Below, piece after piece: positions 26,577 through 34,689 of a stretch of DNA of 64,000 nt. The translations under genes and the position numbers were made by a program. Under the pieces are notes generated by a model that was given only the letters and a program-made list of their open reading frames with translations, did not search any database and was not told the origin of the DNA. Position 1 is the first letter of the stretch. Every line of letters starts with the position of its first letter. Where the stretch lies: contig NZ_CP049143.1 in the NCBI RefSeq assembly GCF_011044495.1, positions 372,001 to 436,000 of the forward strand, given 5' to 3'. This stretch comes from Roseimicrobium sp. ORNL1. Lineage in GTDB: Bacteria > Verrucomicrobiota > Verrucomicrobiia > Verrucomicrobiales > Verrucomicrobiaceae.

Positions 26577-28164
26577 CCTTGGCGAAGCGGTTGAGGATTT
26601 CCACGCCCTTGATGGCAAGCACGTCGCCAGCGGGCTTTTGATAAGGAGCGCGAAAACGGCTGTAGCGATAGTGAGCACTCATGTATTCGCCGTCACCGGT
26701 GTTGGGACCATCGGTGAGATAGCCGTAGGACACATTGGTATAGCCGCAGGGAATGGTGAGCGGCAGCGTGGAACCTGCCCGCATCTGCCGGCCAATGCCC
26801 TGGAACGGCTCGAAGGGCATGCCGACAATCCCCACATCTCCGATGCGAATGGCACACAGCTCCACTTCAAGGTGCTGCGCGACGCTGTCGGCCTTGCCGA
26901 GTTGGTGCATCTCCAGCGCCCAGCGGCTCCAGGGCAGGACACCTTCGATCAACTTGCCACGGTACACGGGTGAGAGTTCCCTTGGGAAATTCAAGCCGGC
27001 GCAGCCCAGTGTGTTTTCATCGCCCGCATTGGCGCGCTTGATGAAGTCTTCCATCTCGGTGATTTCGGCCCTGAGTGTTTCTTGTGAAGGCAGGGGGCCG
27101 AGGGGAATCTTCACCTTTGCCACTTCATAGTTGAACCCGTCGCGTGAGGATGGCTGTATCTTCTCCAGCGCCTTCACGTAACTCTCACCCAGCATTCTTC
27201 CGTACTTGGTGGAAAGCTCGACACTGCCGCGGAACATTCCTTTGGAATTCACATCACCCGCGCAGCCCTGAAGGAAACTCACCGGCACTGGATTCGCGGG
27301 AGCGAGATGTGCCGCCACTACATCGCCAGCCACCTGGGGCCAGTCACCGAAGACGATGGGCTTTTCCGGATGATAGCAGGTGCAGGGATGCCCGGTGAAC
27401 TGCACCAGGGCCGTCACCACCTGTCCTTGCTCGTTCTTCAGCACCACGATGGGCGCCTGGCGATCAATGTCTCCATTGTAGTCCACACCCACGAGGTCGC
27501 GATCTTTTTCACGCATCAGATAGGCGGTCCCATCCGCGCGCCGCCCTTTGCGGTTGTAGGTGATGCGTCCTTCGGATCCTTCCGCCCACCACACTGTGAC
27601 CGGTTGCAGCAGTGCGGGCAGACGTTTCGCGTGGTGGAGGAGTTGCTCCAGCAGTTCCTTTCCCGTGGGCAACAGCTCGGGTTCCGGGATCTCATTCGGG
27701 GACGTTGATAGCACTTCATAGGCTTCCGTCTGATTGGAGGCCATCTTCATGTCCGTGTGATTGTGCGAGACAAAGATCAGCACGCGGTCCGTGGGAAGGT
27801 TCAATTCCCTGGCAATCTCGCGGCGGAACATCGCACTGACGTTCACGGCCTTTGGTGAGTTGAAGTGGGTTGTCACCAGGCACAGCTGTTCACCACCGTC
27901 GTCGAGCAGTGTGATGGTGGATTTCAACGGGCCTGCCACATGCAGCACCACCGCGCCTGTCTTGCCCACGGTCGCTCCACCCGCGGCGGGAGTGATGCCA
28001 AACTCAAGCGCCGCCGCCTTGAGCCTGGGCTTTGCTACGGGCCCGGTGGACCATAACGGAGAGGACATCATCACCAGCAGTATTGATGAAAAGCAAACGA
28101 GGCGACGGCGTAGCAGCGAGACCGCGTGGGCCTTTGCAGGGGAAAGACAGGAGGGCGCGTGCAT
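26560..28164 (-). CDS. Neutral/alkaline ceramidase-like exported hydrolase
   Basis: 534 residues. N-terminal hydrophobic signal (residues about 19-40) after a basic stretch, so exported or membrane-anchored. Motifs follow the neutral ceramidase N-terminal domain: AALEFGITPAAGG, a beta-strand region with an alcohol-binding-like DDGGEQLCLVTTHF, the metal-ligand-like FVSHNHTD, FTGHPCTCYHP and FLQGCAGDVN. In true ceramidases these regions hold the zinc histidines of an amidase that cleaves N-acyl-sphingosine. Members of this family in PVC bacteria are uncharacterised and may act on other amides. Overlaps the acyltransferase gene and lies 76 bp after the MFS transporter gene. Confidence 0.62.
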   Translation of the reverse strand: MHAPSCLSPAKAHAVSLLRRRLVCFSSILLVMMSSPLWSTGPVAKPRLKAAALEFGITPAAGGATVGKTGAVVLHVAGPLKSTITLLDDGGEQLCLVTTHFNSPKAVNVSAMFRREIARELNLPTDRVLIFVSHNHTDMKMASNQTEAYEVLSTSPNEIPEPELLPTGKELLEQLLHHAKRLPALLQPVTVWWAEGSEGRITYNRKGRRADGTAYLMREKDRDLVGVDYNGDIDRQAPIVVLKNEQGQVVTALVQFTGHPCTCYHPEKPIVFGDWPQVAGDVVAAHLAPANPVPVSFLQGCAGDVNSKGMFRGSVELSTKYGRMLGESYVKALEKIQPSSRDGFNYEVAKVKIPLGPLPSQETLRAEITEMEDFIKRANAGDENTLGCAGLNFPRELSPVYRGKLIEGVLPWSRWALEMHQLGKADSVAQHLEVELCAIRIGDVGIVGMPFEPFQGIGRQMRAGSTLPLTIPCGYTNVSYGYLTDGPNTGDGEYMSAHYRYSRFRAPYQKPAGDVLAIKGVEILNRFAKDGASR

Positions 28165-28240
28165 GAGAAGGAATCAAACTCGTAGCGGTGGCTGCCAGAC
28201 CGAGGTGCATACGACAGGCAATGGTGAATCCTTCATGGCA

Positions 28241-29593
28241 TCATCCACGTGGCGTGTGTTTCCCCTGATCACCCACACGCACGGCGAAGACCAGAAGCGC
28301 CGTCATGGCAGCGGATGCCGCGAGCACGAGCAGGCCCGCGGTATAACCTGTAGTTTCCTCCTTTAGCCAGCCCATGCCATACGGACCGGCAAAGCTGCCG
28401 AGATTCCCCACGGCATTGATCAAACCTATGGCGGCGGCATTCGCAGTACCAGCCAGGAAGCTCGTCGCATACGCCCAGAAGCTGGAGGTGTAGCCCATGA
28501 GTCCAATCACGGCGATACAGAGGCAGAAGATGGCCAGCGGGAGATAGCCCTGCGATGCCGCGAGCGCTGCCAAACCGAGGCTGCCTACGCCCATGAGCGC
28601 AATGGTGTGCCAGCGACGTTCCCCCGTGCGGTCAGATGACCATCCGGCCACAATCTTTGCCACCACACCCAGAGAGTAGGGGAGGGAGACGAGCAGCGAC
28701 ACCTCCATGTTTGAGAAGCCAGACATCGATTTGATCATCTTGGGCAGCCAGTAGCCGAGACCGTTGGAGGCGATGAGCCCAAAGAAATAGGCAGCGCAGA
28801 AGAGGAGGACCTGGGGATTCTTCAAGGCCTGCGTGATGGATGTCGCGTGCTGCTTGCCTTCCAACTCACGTGCTGCTCGTTCCCTCTCCAGTTCATCCAC
28901 CAGCCATGCCTTTTCATCAGGAGGCAGCCACTTCGCTTGCTCCGGTCGCTCTGTCAGAAAGAACCAGGTGGTGAACCCCAGCACAATCGCAGGTATCCCT
29001 TCGAGGATGAAGAGCCACCGCCAGCCTTCCATGCCAAGCCACTGAAGCTTCAGCAGCGCGCCCGAAATGGGGCCGCCAATCACCATGGCCAGCGAGATGG
29101 CGGACATGAACAGCGCCACCGCCTTCGCCCGGTCCGCGCCACGGAACCAATGGCCCAGATACACGATGATGGCTGGGAAGAAGCCCGCCTCAGCGGCGCC
29201 GATAAGAAAGCGCAGCCAGTAAAACTGCTGCGCATTCTGAATGAAACCCATGGCCACCGCGAAGATGCCCCACGTCAGCATGATGCGGCAGATCCATTTT
29301 CGCACACCCCACCGGACGGCGATCACGGCGCCCGGCACCTCCAGAAGGAAGTAGCCAATGAAGAAGATCCCCGCCCCCAGCCCATACGTCTTGTCCGTAA
29401 AGCCGAGGTCTGCCGTCATCTCCAGCGCGGCATAGCTCACATTTACCCGGTCCAGATAGGCGATGACATACAGAAGAATCAGATAAGGCATGAGCCGCCA
29501 CATCACCCGCTTCCGGACTCGTGAGCTGATGTCGGGGTCAGTGGCAGTCACGATGTTGTTGGTTGCGGAGGGTAACTGCTGGGCGTTGTCCAA
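28241..29593 (-). CDS. MFS transporter, anion:cation symporter (ACS) family
   Basis: 450 residues with about 12 membrane helices. The first-helix motif YLDRVNVSYAALEM and GIFFIGYFLLEVPG are the signature of the anion:cation symporter family, which imports organic anions such as hexuronates, glucarate, galactonate and tartrate with protons. The start used here is TTG at 29593, 8 bp from the stop of the preceding gene; GTG at 29551 is an alternative. Its placement inside the locus suggests it imports the substrate that the surrounding enzymes process, most likely a carboxylated sugar derivative. Confidence 0.9.
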   Translation of the reverse strand: MDNAQQLPSATNNIVTATDPDISSRVRKRVMWRLMPYLILLYVIAYLDRVNVSYAALEMTADLGFTDKTYGLGAGIFFIGYFLLEVPGAVIAVRWGVRKWICRIMLTWGIFAVAMGFIQNAQQFYWLRFLIGAAEAGFFPAIIVYLGHWFRGADRAKAVALFMSAISLAMVIGGPISGALLKLQWLGMEGWRWLFILEGIPAIVLGFTTWFFLTERPEQAKWLPPDEKAWLVDELERERAARELEGKQHATSITQALKNPQVLLFCAAYFFGLIASNGLGYWLPKMIKSMSGFSNMEVSLLVSLPYSLGVVAKIVAGWSSDRTGERRWHTIALMGVGSLGLAALAASQGYLPLAIFCLCIAVIGLMGYTSSFWAYATSFLAGTANAAAIGLINAVGNLGSFAGPYGMGWLKEETTGYTAGLLVLAASAAMTALLVFAVRVGDQGKHTPRG

Positions 29594-29601
29594 TAATCAA
29601 C

Positions 29602-31044
29602 TCACGGCACAAACTGGAGAGCGAAAAGGTCCGCTTGTCGGAGGACGAGTCGAAGGCGGATGGGCTTGCCTTGGAGTTCTGCGAGGGAGCCACCTTTCCA
29701 TGCGATGGTGTGATCGGTGAAGTCGCCGCGAATGGGAGTACAATCTTCCAGGGAAAATCCGGGAATCGCCTTGCCGTGGGCATCCTGCACCTCCACACGT
29801 GTGTCACCTTTGCTCACGATATTCAGGGAGAGTTTCTCCCCCACGAAGGTGAGCGGCTTGGTGATGAGTTCGCCGCCCTCCTGCGCCGAGGCGGAGACAA
29901 AACCGTCCACACGGAACGTGAAGCGGCGGATGCGGCTGCCCGGTCCCTTGTAGTAGGCTTCGGACGCGAAGACGGAGACTTCCTTGTCGTTGCCGGGCAA
30001 TTGCAGGATACCCAGTGTCATGTAGTTGCTGCGGTTCCCATCGCGATCCTTTGGCGCGGTGATGGGAATGAGCGGATCGGGCCATCGCTGGAAATTCACT
30101 CCGTCGCGGCTGGTCATGAGCACGGGCTCCACCTGGGAGAGCTTGGGCTGGTATCGTGTCGGGAATCCAAGCAGCAGGTGGGGAGCGCGTGCATAGGGCC
30201 GCACGGCATTGGTGTAGAGCTGTGCCACGGGTGCCTCGCCATATTGCAGGTCTGCCTGACTCTCCCAGTGCAGGAAGTCCTTTGAAGTCGCGGTACGGAT
30301 GGCGCGCACACCTTTGGGCTTCCAGCCCCGCTCATCCGTGTATCCTCCGGTAAAATAGCGCCAGTAGGCACGGTAGGCGCCAAGCACCGGATCGTAAAAG
30401 GCGGTGTTCTGTGAATCAAACGAGCCCGCGGTAATCACCGGCTCCTCCCGTATGCGTGTCCACCGGATGCCATCCGCAGACTGGTAGGCCTGGAGGCTGG
30501 GGCGCTTTTTACGCGTGCGTTCATCGCCGGTACTGGCCAGGGCCTTGTAGCGGGATTCGGGCGGGCAATTCGGACTGGTGTCCTTGAACGGAGAGAAGTT
30601 GGAGCAGCCCTCGCCCATCAGGATGATATTGTTCTCCTTGGAACCATCGAACTCCACCAATCCGAGTTTTGGTTTGGTCCACGTGATGCCATCGCGGCTC
30701 TCGGCATAGCAGGTGGTGAGCTCGTGGGCTGGTTTTCCTTCATCTCCGGCATGATGGGAGCCCCGATAGTAAACGCGATAAAGATCGCCGTCCTGGAACA
30801 ACGTGAAATAGCCGGACGTGTTCCCCTCCCACGGTGCGTCGCACACCAGAGCCACATCTTGGGCCTTCGGCTGGTGCATGCGCAGCTCGACTCCCTCCAT
30901 GGTGGCGATGACCTGCTTGTCTACCAGCAGCTCTCTTTTCGAGCCCATGTCGCAGGGCGCATCTGCGGCGTGAAGGATGCAGGGCAGCAGCACGAGAGGT
31001 GACAGCCAGTGAAGGTGCCTGATGTGTTTCCAGTCGGTTCGCAT
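29602..31044 (-). CDS. Exported glycosidase-like beta-propeller protein (paralogue of 24295-25905)
   Basis: 480 residues from the ATG at 31044, which gives a signal peptide (HWLSPLVLLPCILHAADA); the reading to 31113 adds a non-signal extension. Propeller-like strands: DLYRVYYRGSHHAG, YAESRDGITWTKPKLGLVEF, QSADGIRWTRI, YRAYWRYFTGG, TSKDFLHWES, DGVNFQRWPDP. A C-terminal beta-sandwich begins near residue 370. Shares the GLVEF-D-GSKENNII block with the protein at 24295-25905. It opens the run of co-directional genes, 85 bp after the regulator gene. Probably a periplasmic glycan-active or glycan-binding protein; activity not provable from sequence. Confidence 0.7.
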   Translation of the reverse strand: MRTDWKHIRHLHWLSPLVLLPCILHAADAPCDMGSKRELLVDKQVIATMEGVELRMHQPKAQDVALVCDAPWEGNTSGYFTLFQDGDLYRVYYRGSHHAGDEGKPAHELTTCYAESRDGITWTKPKLGLVEFDGSKENNIILMGEGCSNFSPFKDTSPNCPPESRYKALASTGDERTRKKRPSLQAYQSADGIRWTRIREEPVITAGSFDSQNTAFYDPVLGAYRAYWRYFTGGYTDERGWKPKGVRAIRTATSKDFLHWESQADLQYGEAPVAQLYTNAVRPYARAPHLLLGFPTRYQPKLSQVEPVLMTSRDGVNFQRWPDPLIPITAPKDRDGNRSNYMTLGILQLPGNDKEVSVFASEAYYKGPGSRIRRFTFRVDGFVSASAQEGGELITKPLTFVGEKLSLNIVSKGDTRVEVQDAHGKAIPGFSLEDCTPIRGDFTDHTIAWKGGSLAELQGKPIRLRLVLRQADLFALQFVP

Positions 31045-31129
31045 AGAGCGTGGCGGGTTAACAACGCCACAACAACGAAGTGCCAGCGGCAGATCCTTCG
31101 CCCGGTTTGGCACTCCAGCCTTGGTTCAT

Positions 31130-32278
31130 TCAACCAAGCGTCTCGTCTTCGATAAGCCGGGGCATCGTGCGGATGACACGTGATGCCAGCGTGCCGGTCT
31201 CTGCGAGTTCCCGCATGGCTTTGGCAGCGCGTCGCGCGAATTGTTCCGCATCCACCGTGTAGCGAGCCAAGGAGGGGCTGGCGTGCCAGAGGAAACTTTC
31301 ATCGTCGCGGGAGAGTACCACGGCATCCTGTGGCAGGCGGATACCACGACGCATGAGATGCATGGTGACCGTGAGTGCATGTACCGCGCGAGCCACCAGG
31401 TAGGCAGTAGGTCGGGGGCGGGACTTGAGTGCCTCGTCGAGCAGGGTGCACAGGTGGGCTTTGTTCCGGTGACGCAGTATCGTGAGCGTGGCACCGTCAT
31501 GTCCCTCCATGGACTCCCGCATGCCGCGTTCGCTGTCGAGGTCTCCTCCGGTACTGCTCACGGGAAGCACCATCGCGAGGTGACGATGACCTCTGCGGAG
31601 TAGAAGTGTTCCCGCGTGGCGGCAGACGGCCCGGTAGTCGGCATCGATGGACGGAAGAGGGATCTCCTCAGGGCAGGTGCCAAGCACCAGACAGGGGATG
31701 GAGGTCTTGAGGAACCACTTCTGCATGGGCGCACTGGAGCTCATGAGCAGCCATGCAGACGCGGGAACTTTGCGCATGAGCTTCTCCAGCGCTTTCGCGG
31801 GCGTCTTCGAGTAGCAGGCTGGGTCTACGACGAGTTCCATTCTCCAGCGGTTGTGCGCCAGTTGCTCCCGCAGGATGTCGATCACCAGCAGAGAAGCTGG
31901 AGGCATGGTCCTCAATGGAGCAAAGGCAATGGCTCCCACGACGCGTTCTCCTGTCTTGAGCGAGCTGCGTCCGGCTTTCTTTTTGATCACGCGCCTCCGA
32001 CGCTCGGCCACTTCGATCCATCCTTTGATCTGTAGTTCCTTCAGTGCGGCGCGGATGGTCGGGCGGCTGACTTGCAGTGCGGCGCAGAGGTCCCGCTCGC
32101 CGGGCAGGTGTGTCTTCCATCGTCCCGTCCGGATGCCATTGCACAAGCTGTTCACCGTCTGCGCCACCAGGGTGATGCGCCTTGGCAGGGGCAGGGGATC
32201 TGTGCTGCGCTGGTGTGACATCTGGTCAGGTGATGTGACCAAGAGCATGCGATTGGCCGCACTGCCGGGCAAGTTCAT
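31130..32278 (-). CDS. GntR-type winged-helix / LacI-type sensor transcriptional regulator
   Basis: 382 residues from the ATG at 32278, which has a plausible ribosome site (AAGGGTGA, 4-11 nt upstream); the ATG at 32221 is possible and would leave more room for promoters. A GntR-like winged helix spans about 35-100 (PGERDLCAALQVSRPTIRAALKELQIKGW), followed by a periplasmic-binding-protein-like sensor (about 110-375) as in LacI/GalR regulators. Such regulators in PVC bacteria respond to sugars. The gene is divergent from the amidohydrolase-aminotransferase gene (32 bp) and co-directional with the five genes downstream, so it probably controls both sides. Confidence 0.87.
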   Translation of the reverse strand: MNLPGSAANRMLLVTSPDQMSHQRSTDPLPLPRRITLVAQTVNSLCNGIRTGRWKTHLPGERDLCAALQVSRPTIRAALKELQIKGWIEVAERRRRVIKKKAGRSSLKTGERVVGAIAFAPLRTMPPASLLVIDILREQLAHNRWRMELVVDPACYSKTPAKALEKLMRKVPASAWLLMSSSAPMQKWFLKTSIPCLVLGTCPEEIPLPSIDADYRAVCRHAGTLLLRRGHRHLAMVLPVSSTGGDLDSERGMRESMEGHDGATLTILRHRNKAHLCTLLDEALKSRPRPTAYLVARAVHALTVTMHLMRRGIRLPQDAVVLSRDDESFLWHASPSLARYTVDAEQFARRAAKAMRELAETGTLASRVIRTMPRLIEDETLG

Positions 32279-32310
32279 ACTGTCACCCTTCGCGTTTTTC
32301 CAATCGTCCC

Positions 32311-34656
32311 ATGTCTTGGAAGCTTGTCACCGCACTTACCGATGCCGATCGCAGACTGCTCACGCGTGCGGTGGAGGGGTTTGTGCCTGAAAAGGTCTAT
32401 GACATCCACACGCACCTGTTCCACACCCGTCATTTCGCCGAAGGCAAGCGCCCGGTGTTTCTGGATGAGAATCGTGGTTATGGGCTGACCGATTTTAACG
32501 AAGCCTGCGCTCGCTGGCTGCCGTGGCGACAGGTGGAGGGGTTGTTCTTTGGTTATCCCTCTGTGGGGAATGACCGTGATGGAGAGAATGCATGGATGCA
32601 GGAGCAGGTTGCCCCAGTGGTGAAGAGCAGTAACAGCCGCGCCCTCGTCCTTGCCGCGCCGGATGACGATCCCGCAGCGGTGCGTCGTCTGCTCGAAGGC
32701 GGTGTTTTCGTTGGCATCAAGTGCTACCGGCTCTATGCGAACGTGGAAGACACCCGTCAGGCGACCATTGAGTCATTCACCCCGGAGTGGATGTGGCAGC
32801 TCTGCGATGAGTTTGAGGGTGTGCTGATGCTGCACATCATGAGGGATGATGGCATCACGGATCCACACAACATTGAAACGCTCCGCCGCTTGTGCCGCCG
32901 CTATCCCAAGTGTCGACTGGTGCTGGCGCATGTGGCGCGTTCCTTCAACTATCGCCACGCACGCGAGGGACTGCGGGCCATCGTGGATCTGGACAATGTG
33001 GTGGTGGATACCTCCGCTGTGACGCAGACGGGCGCGTTTCGCGCGGCGCTGGAAGTGTTGGGGCCACAGCGCGTCCTTTGGGGCAGTGACTACATGGTGA
33101 GCGAACTGCGCGGCGCCTGCTTCACACAGGGAGATGGCTTCACCTGGGTCTATGCGGATGATGCCGCGTCCAAGGACCTGACGGTGTTCGGTCACTACAC
33201 ACTGGTTGGCATCGAGTCGCTGCTGTGCTTGAGAGAAGCCTGTGAAGATACCGGCATGTCGGCTGGAGATATTCAAGACATCTTCCGGGATAACGCACTG
33301 CGACTGCTCGCTCCGCATCTGCCCCAGTCTTCGGCGCCTGCGGCGATCACCGGCCCACAGAAGTGGCAGGAAGCTCGCGAGAAGATTTCCTGTGGCACCG
33401 GCTTGATGTCGAAAAGGGCGGAGAGCTTCGATCCCATCAGCTGGCCTGCGTATTTCTCGCGGTGCTCCGGGCCCTACATCTGGGATTTGAATGGCCGCAG
33501 ACTCACCGACTTCACCGGCGGTGTGGGAGCCATCCTTCTTGGCCACAGTGATCCTGAGGTGAATGCCGCCGTGCATCGGCGGGTGAATCTCGGCACCTAT
33601 TGCACGCTCAATCCACCGGATGAAGTTGAACTGGCGGACGTGCTCCTGGAGCTTCATCCGTGGGCACAGCGCGTGCGCTACGCACGTGGCGGTGGGGAGG
33701 CGCTGTCCCTTGCGGTGCGTATCGCGCGTGCTGCCACCGGACGCAGTGGCGTGGCGTTTTGCGGTTATCACGGCTGGAGCGACTGGTATCTGGCCGCCAA
33801 TCTCGCCAGCAATTCCGCACTGGACGGCCATCTGATTCCCGGACTCGAGCCGCACGGCGTGCCACGTGAACTCGCGGGCACCTCGGTTCCCTTCAAGTAC
33901 AATGACCTCGGCGCGTTTGAATCCGCCATGGCTCAACTGGATGGGCGTCTCGCCGCCGTGGTCATGGAGCCTTTCCGTTCTGAACTGCCGCGCGATGGTT
34001 TTGTAGAAAAGGTCGCCGCAAAATGCCGTGCTGCAGGCGCGGTGTTTGTGGTGGACGAGGTGACCGCTGGTTGGCGCTTTGGCATGCCGGGAGGCAGCGC
34101 GAAGCTTGGCATCGAACCTGACCTTGCGGTCTATGCCAAGGCCACGAGCAATGGCATCCCCTGTGGCGCCGTGGTTGGTCGTGGCGCTGTCATGGACGCT
34201 GCCAATACCAGTTTCATCTCCAGCAGCTACTGGACAGATGGCATTGGCCCCGCGGCTGCGCTTGCTTGCATTCGCAAGATGCTGCGCACCGGCACACAGC
34301 CCTATGTGGAATCTCTGGGTGAGAAGTTGCACACCCTGTTGAGCGACCTTCGTGCGAGGCACCCCTCGCTGAAGCTCACCATTGGCAACCGCCCCTGCGC
34401 TCCCTCCCTGACCTTTGCCTTGGGTGAGGCGTCACTTCCCGCCAAGGCGCTGATGATTCGCAAGATGCTCGCGCGCGGTTTCCTGATGTCCAGCCAGCTC
34501 TATGTGATGCATGCGCACGACGAGACGCACGTCGCCGCCATGATTGAGGCATTGGATGAAGTGCTGGCTGAACTCTCCGCGCTGCATGACTCGGGCCGCC
34601 TCCTCACCGAGGCAGGTCGTGTGGCGCCCGCGCAAGGATTCACGCGTCTTGCTTGA
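32311..34656 (+). CDS. Amidohydrolase - class III aminotransferase fusion protein
   Basis: 781 residues. Residues about 25-345 are an amidohydrolase-2-type TIM barrel: DIHTHLFH (31-38) gives two metal-ligand histidines, H207 sits in LAHVARSF and D260 in WGSDYM. Residues about 375-765 are a glutamate-1-semialdehyde-aminomutase-like class III aminotransferase: FCGYHGWSDWY in the PLP pocket, cofactor Asp 582 in VVDEVTAG and the Schiff-base lysine K610 in YAKATSNGIP. No stop, frameshift or extra start occurs across the linker (about 346-374), so this is a true fusion. The YHGWSDWY form is common in aminotransferases of surface-sugar pathways. The pair could couple hydrolysis of one intermediate to transamination of the product. 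Divergent from the regulator gene. Confidence 0.85.
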   Translation: MSWKLVTALTDADRRLLTRAVEGFVPEKVYDIHTHLFHTRHFAEGKRPVFLDENRGYGLTDFNEACARWLPWRQVEGLFFGYPSVGNDRDGENAWMQEQVAPVVKSSNSRALVLAAPDDDPAAVRRLLEGGVFVGIKCYRLYANVEDTRQATIESFTPEWMWQLCDEFEGVLMLHIMRDDGITDPHNIETLRRLCRRYPKCRLVLAHVARSFNYRHAREGLRAIVDLDNVVVDTSAVTQTGAFRAALEVLGPQRVLWGSDYMVSELRGACFTQGDGFTWVYADDAASKDLTVFGHYTLVGIESLLCLREACEDTGMSAGDIQDIFRDNALRLLAPHLPQSSAPAAITGPQKWQEAREKISCGTGLMSKRAESFDPISWPAYFSRCSGPYIWDLNGRRLTDFTGGVGAILLGHSDPEVNAAVHRRVNLGTYCTLNPPDEVELADVLLELHPWAQRVRYARGGGEALSLAVRIARAATGRSGVAFCGYHGWSDWYLAANLASNSALDGHLIPGLEPHGVPRELAGTSVPFKYNDLGAFESAMAQLDGRLAAVVMEPFRSELPRDGFVEKVAAKCRAAGAVFVVDEVTAGWRFGMPGGSAKLGIEPDLAVYAKATSNGIPCGAVVGRGAVMDAANTSFISSSYWTDGIGPAAALACIRKMLRTGTQPYVESLGEKLHTLLSDLRARHPSLKLTIGNRPCAPSLTFALGEASLPAKALMIRKMLARGFLMSSQLYVMHAHDETHVAAMIEALDEVLAELSALHDSGRLLTEAGRVAPAQGFTRLA

Positions 34657-34671
34657 GACCTTCTCGTTTTC

Positions 34672-34689
34672 GCTCCTCTACTGAGGAGC
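34672..34689. terminator. Hairpin between convergent genes (possible bidirectional terminator)
   Basis: A perfect 7-bp stem GCTCCTC / GAGGAGC with loop TACT lies exactly where the fusion gene (plus strand) and the FecR/LamG gene (minus strand) converge; it includes the last codons of the latter. A T-rich TTTTC lies on the fusion-gene side, but no long U tract follows the stem in either direction, so efficiency is doubtful. Confidence 0.4.

Noticed and set aside
32773-34362. 529-codon minus-strand frame opposite the amidohydrolase-aminotransferase gene
   Set aside because: Shadow of the conserved sense frame; Arg/His-rich and without signature.
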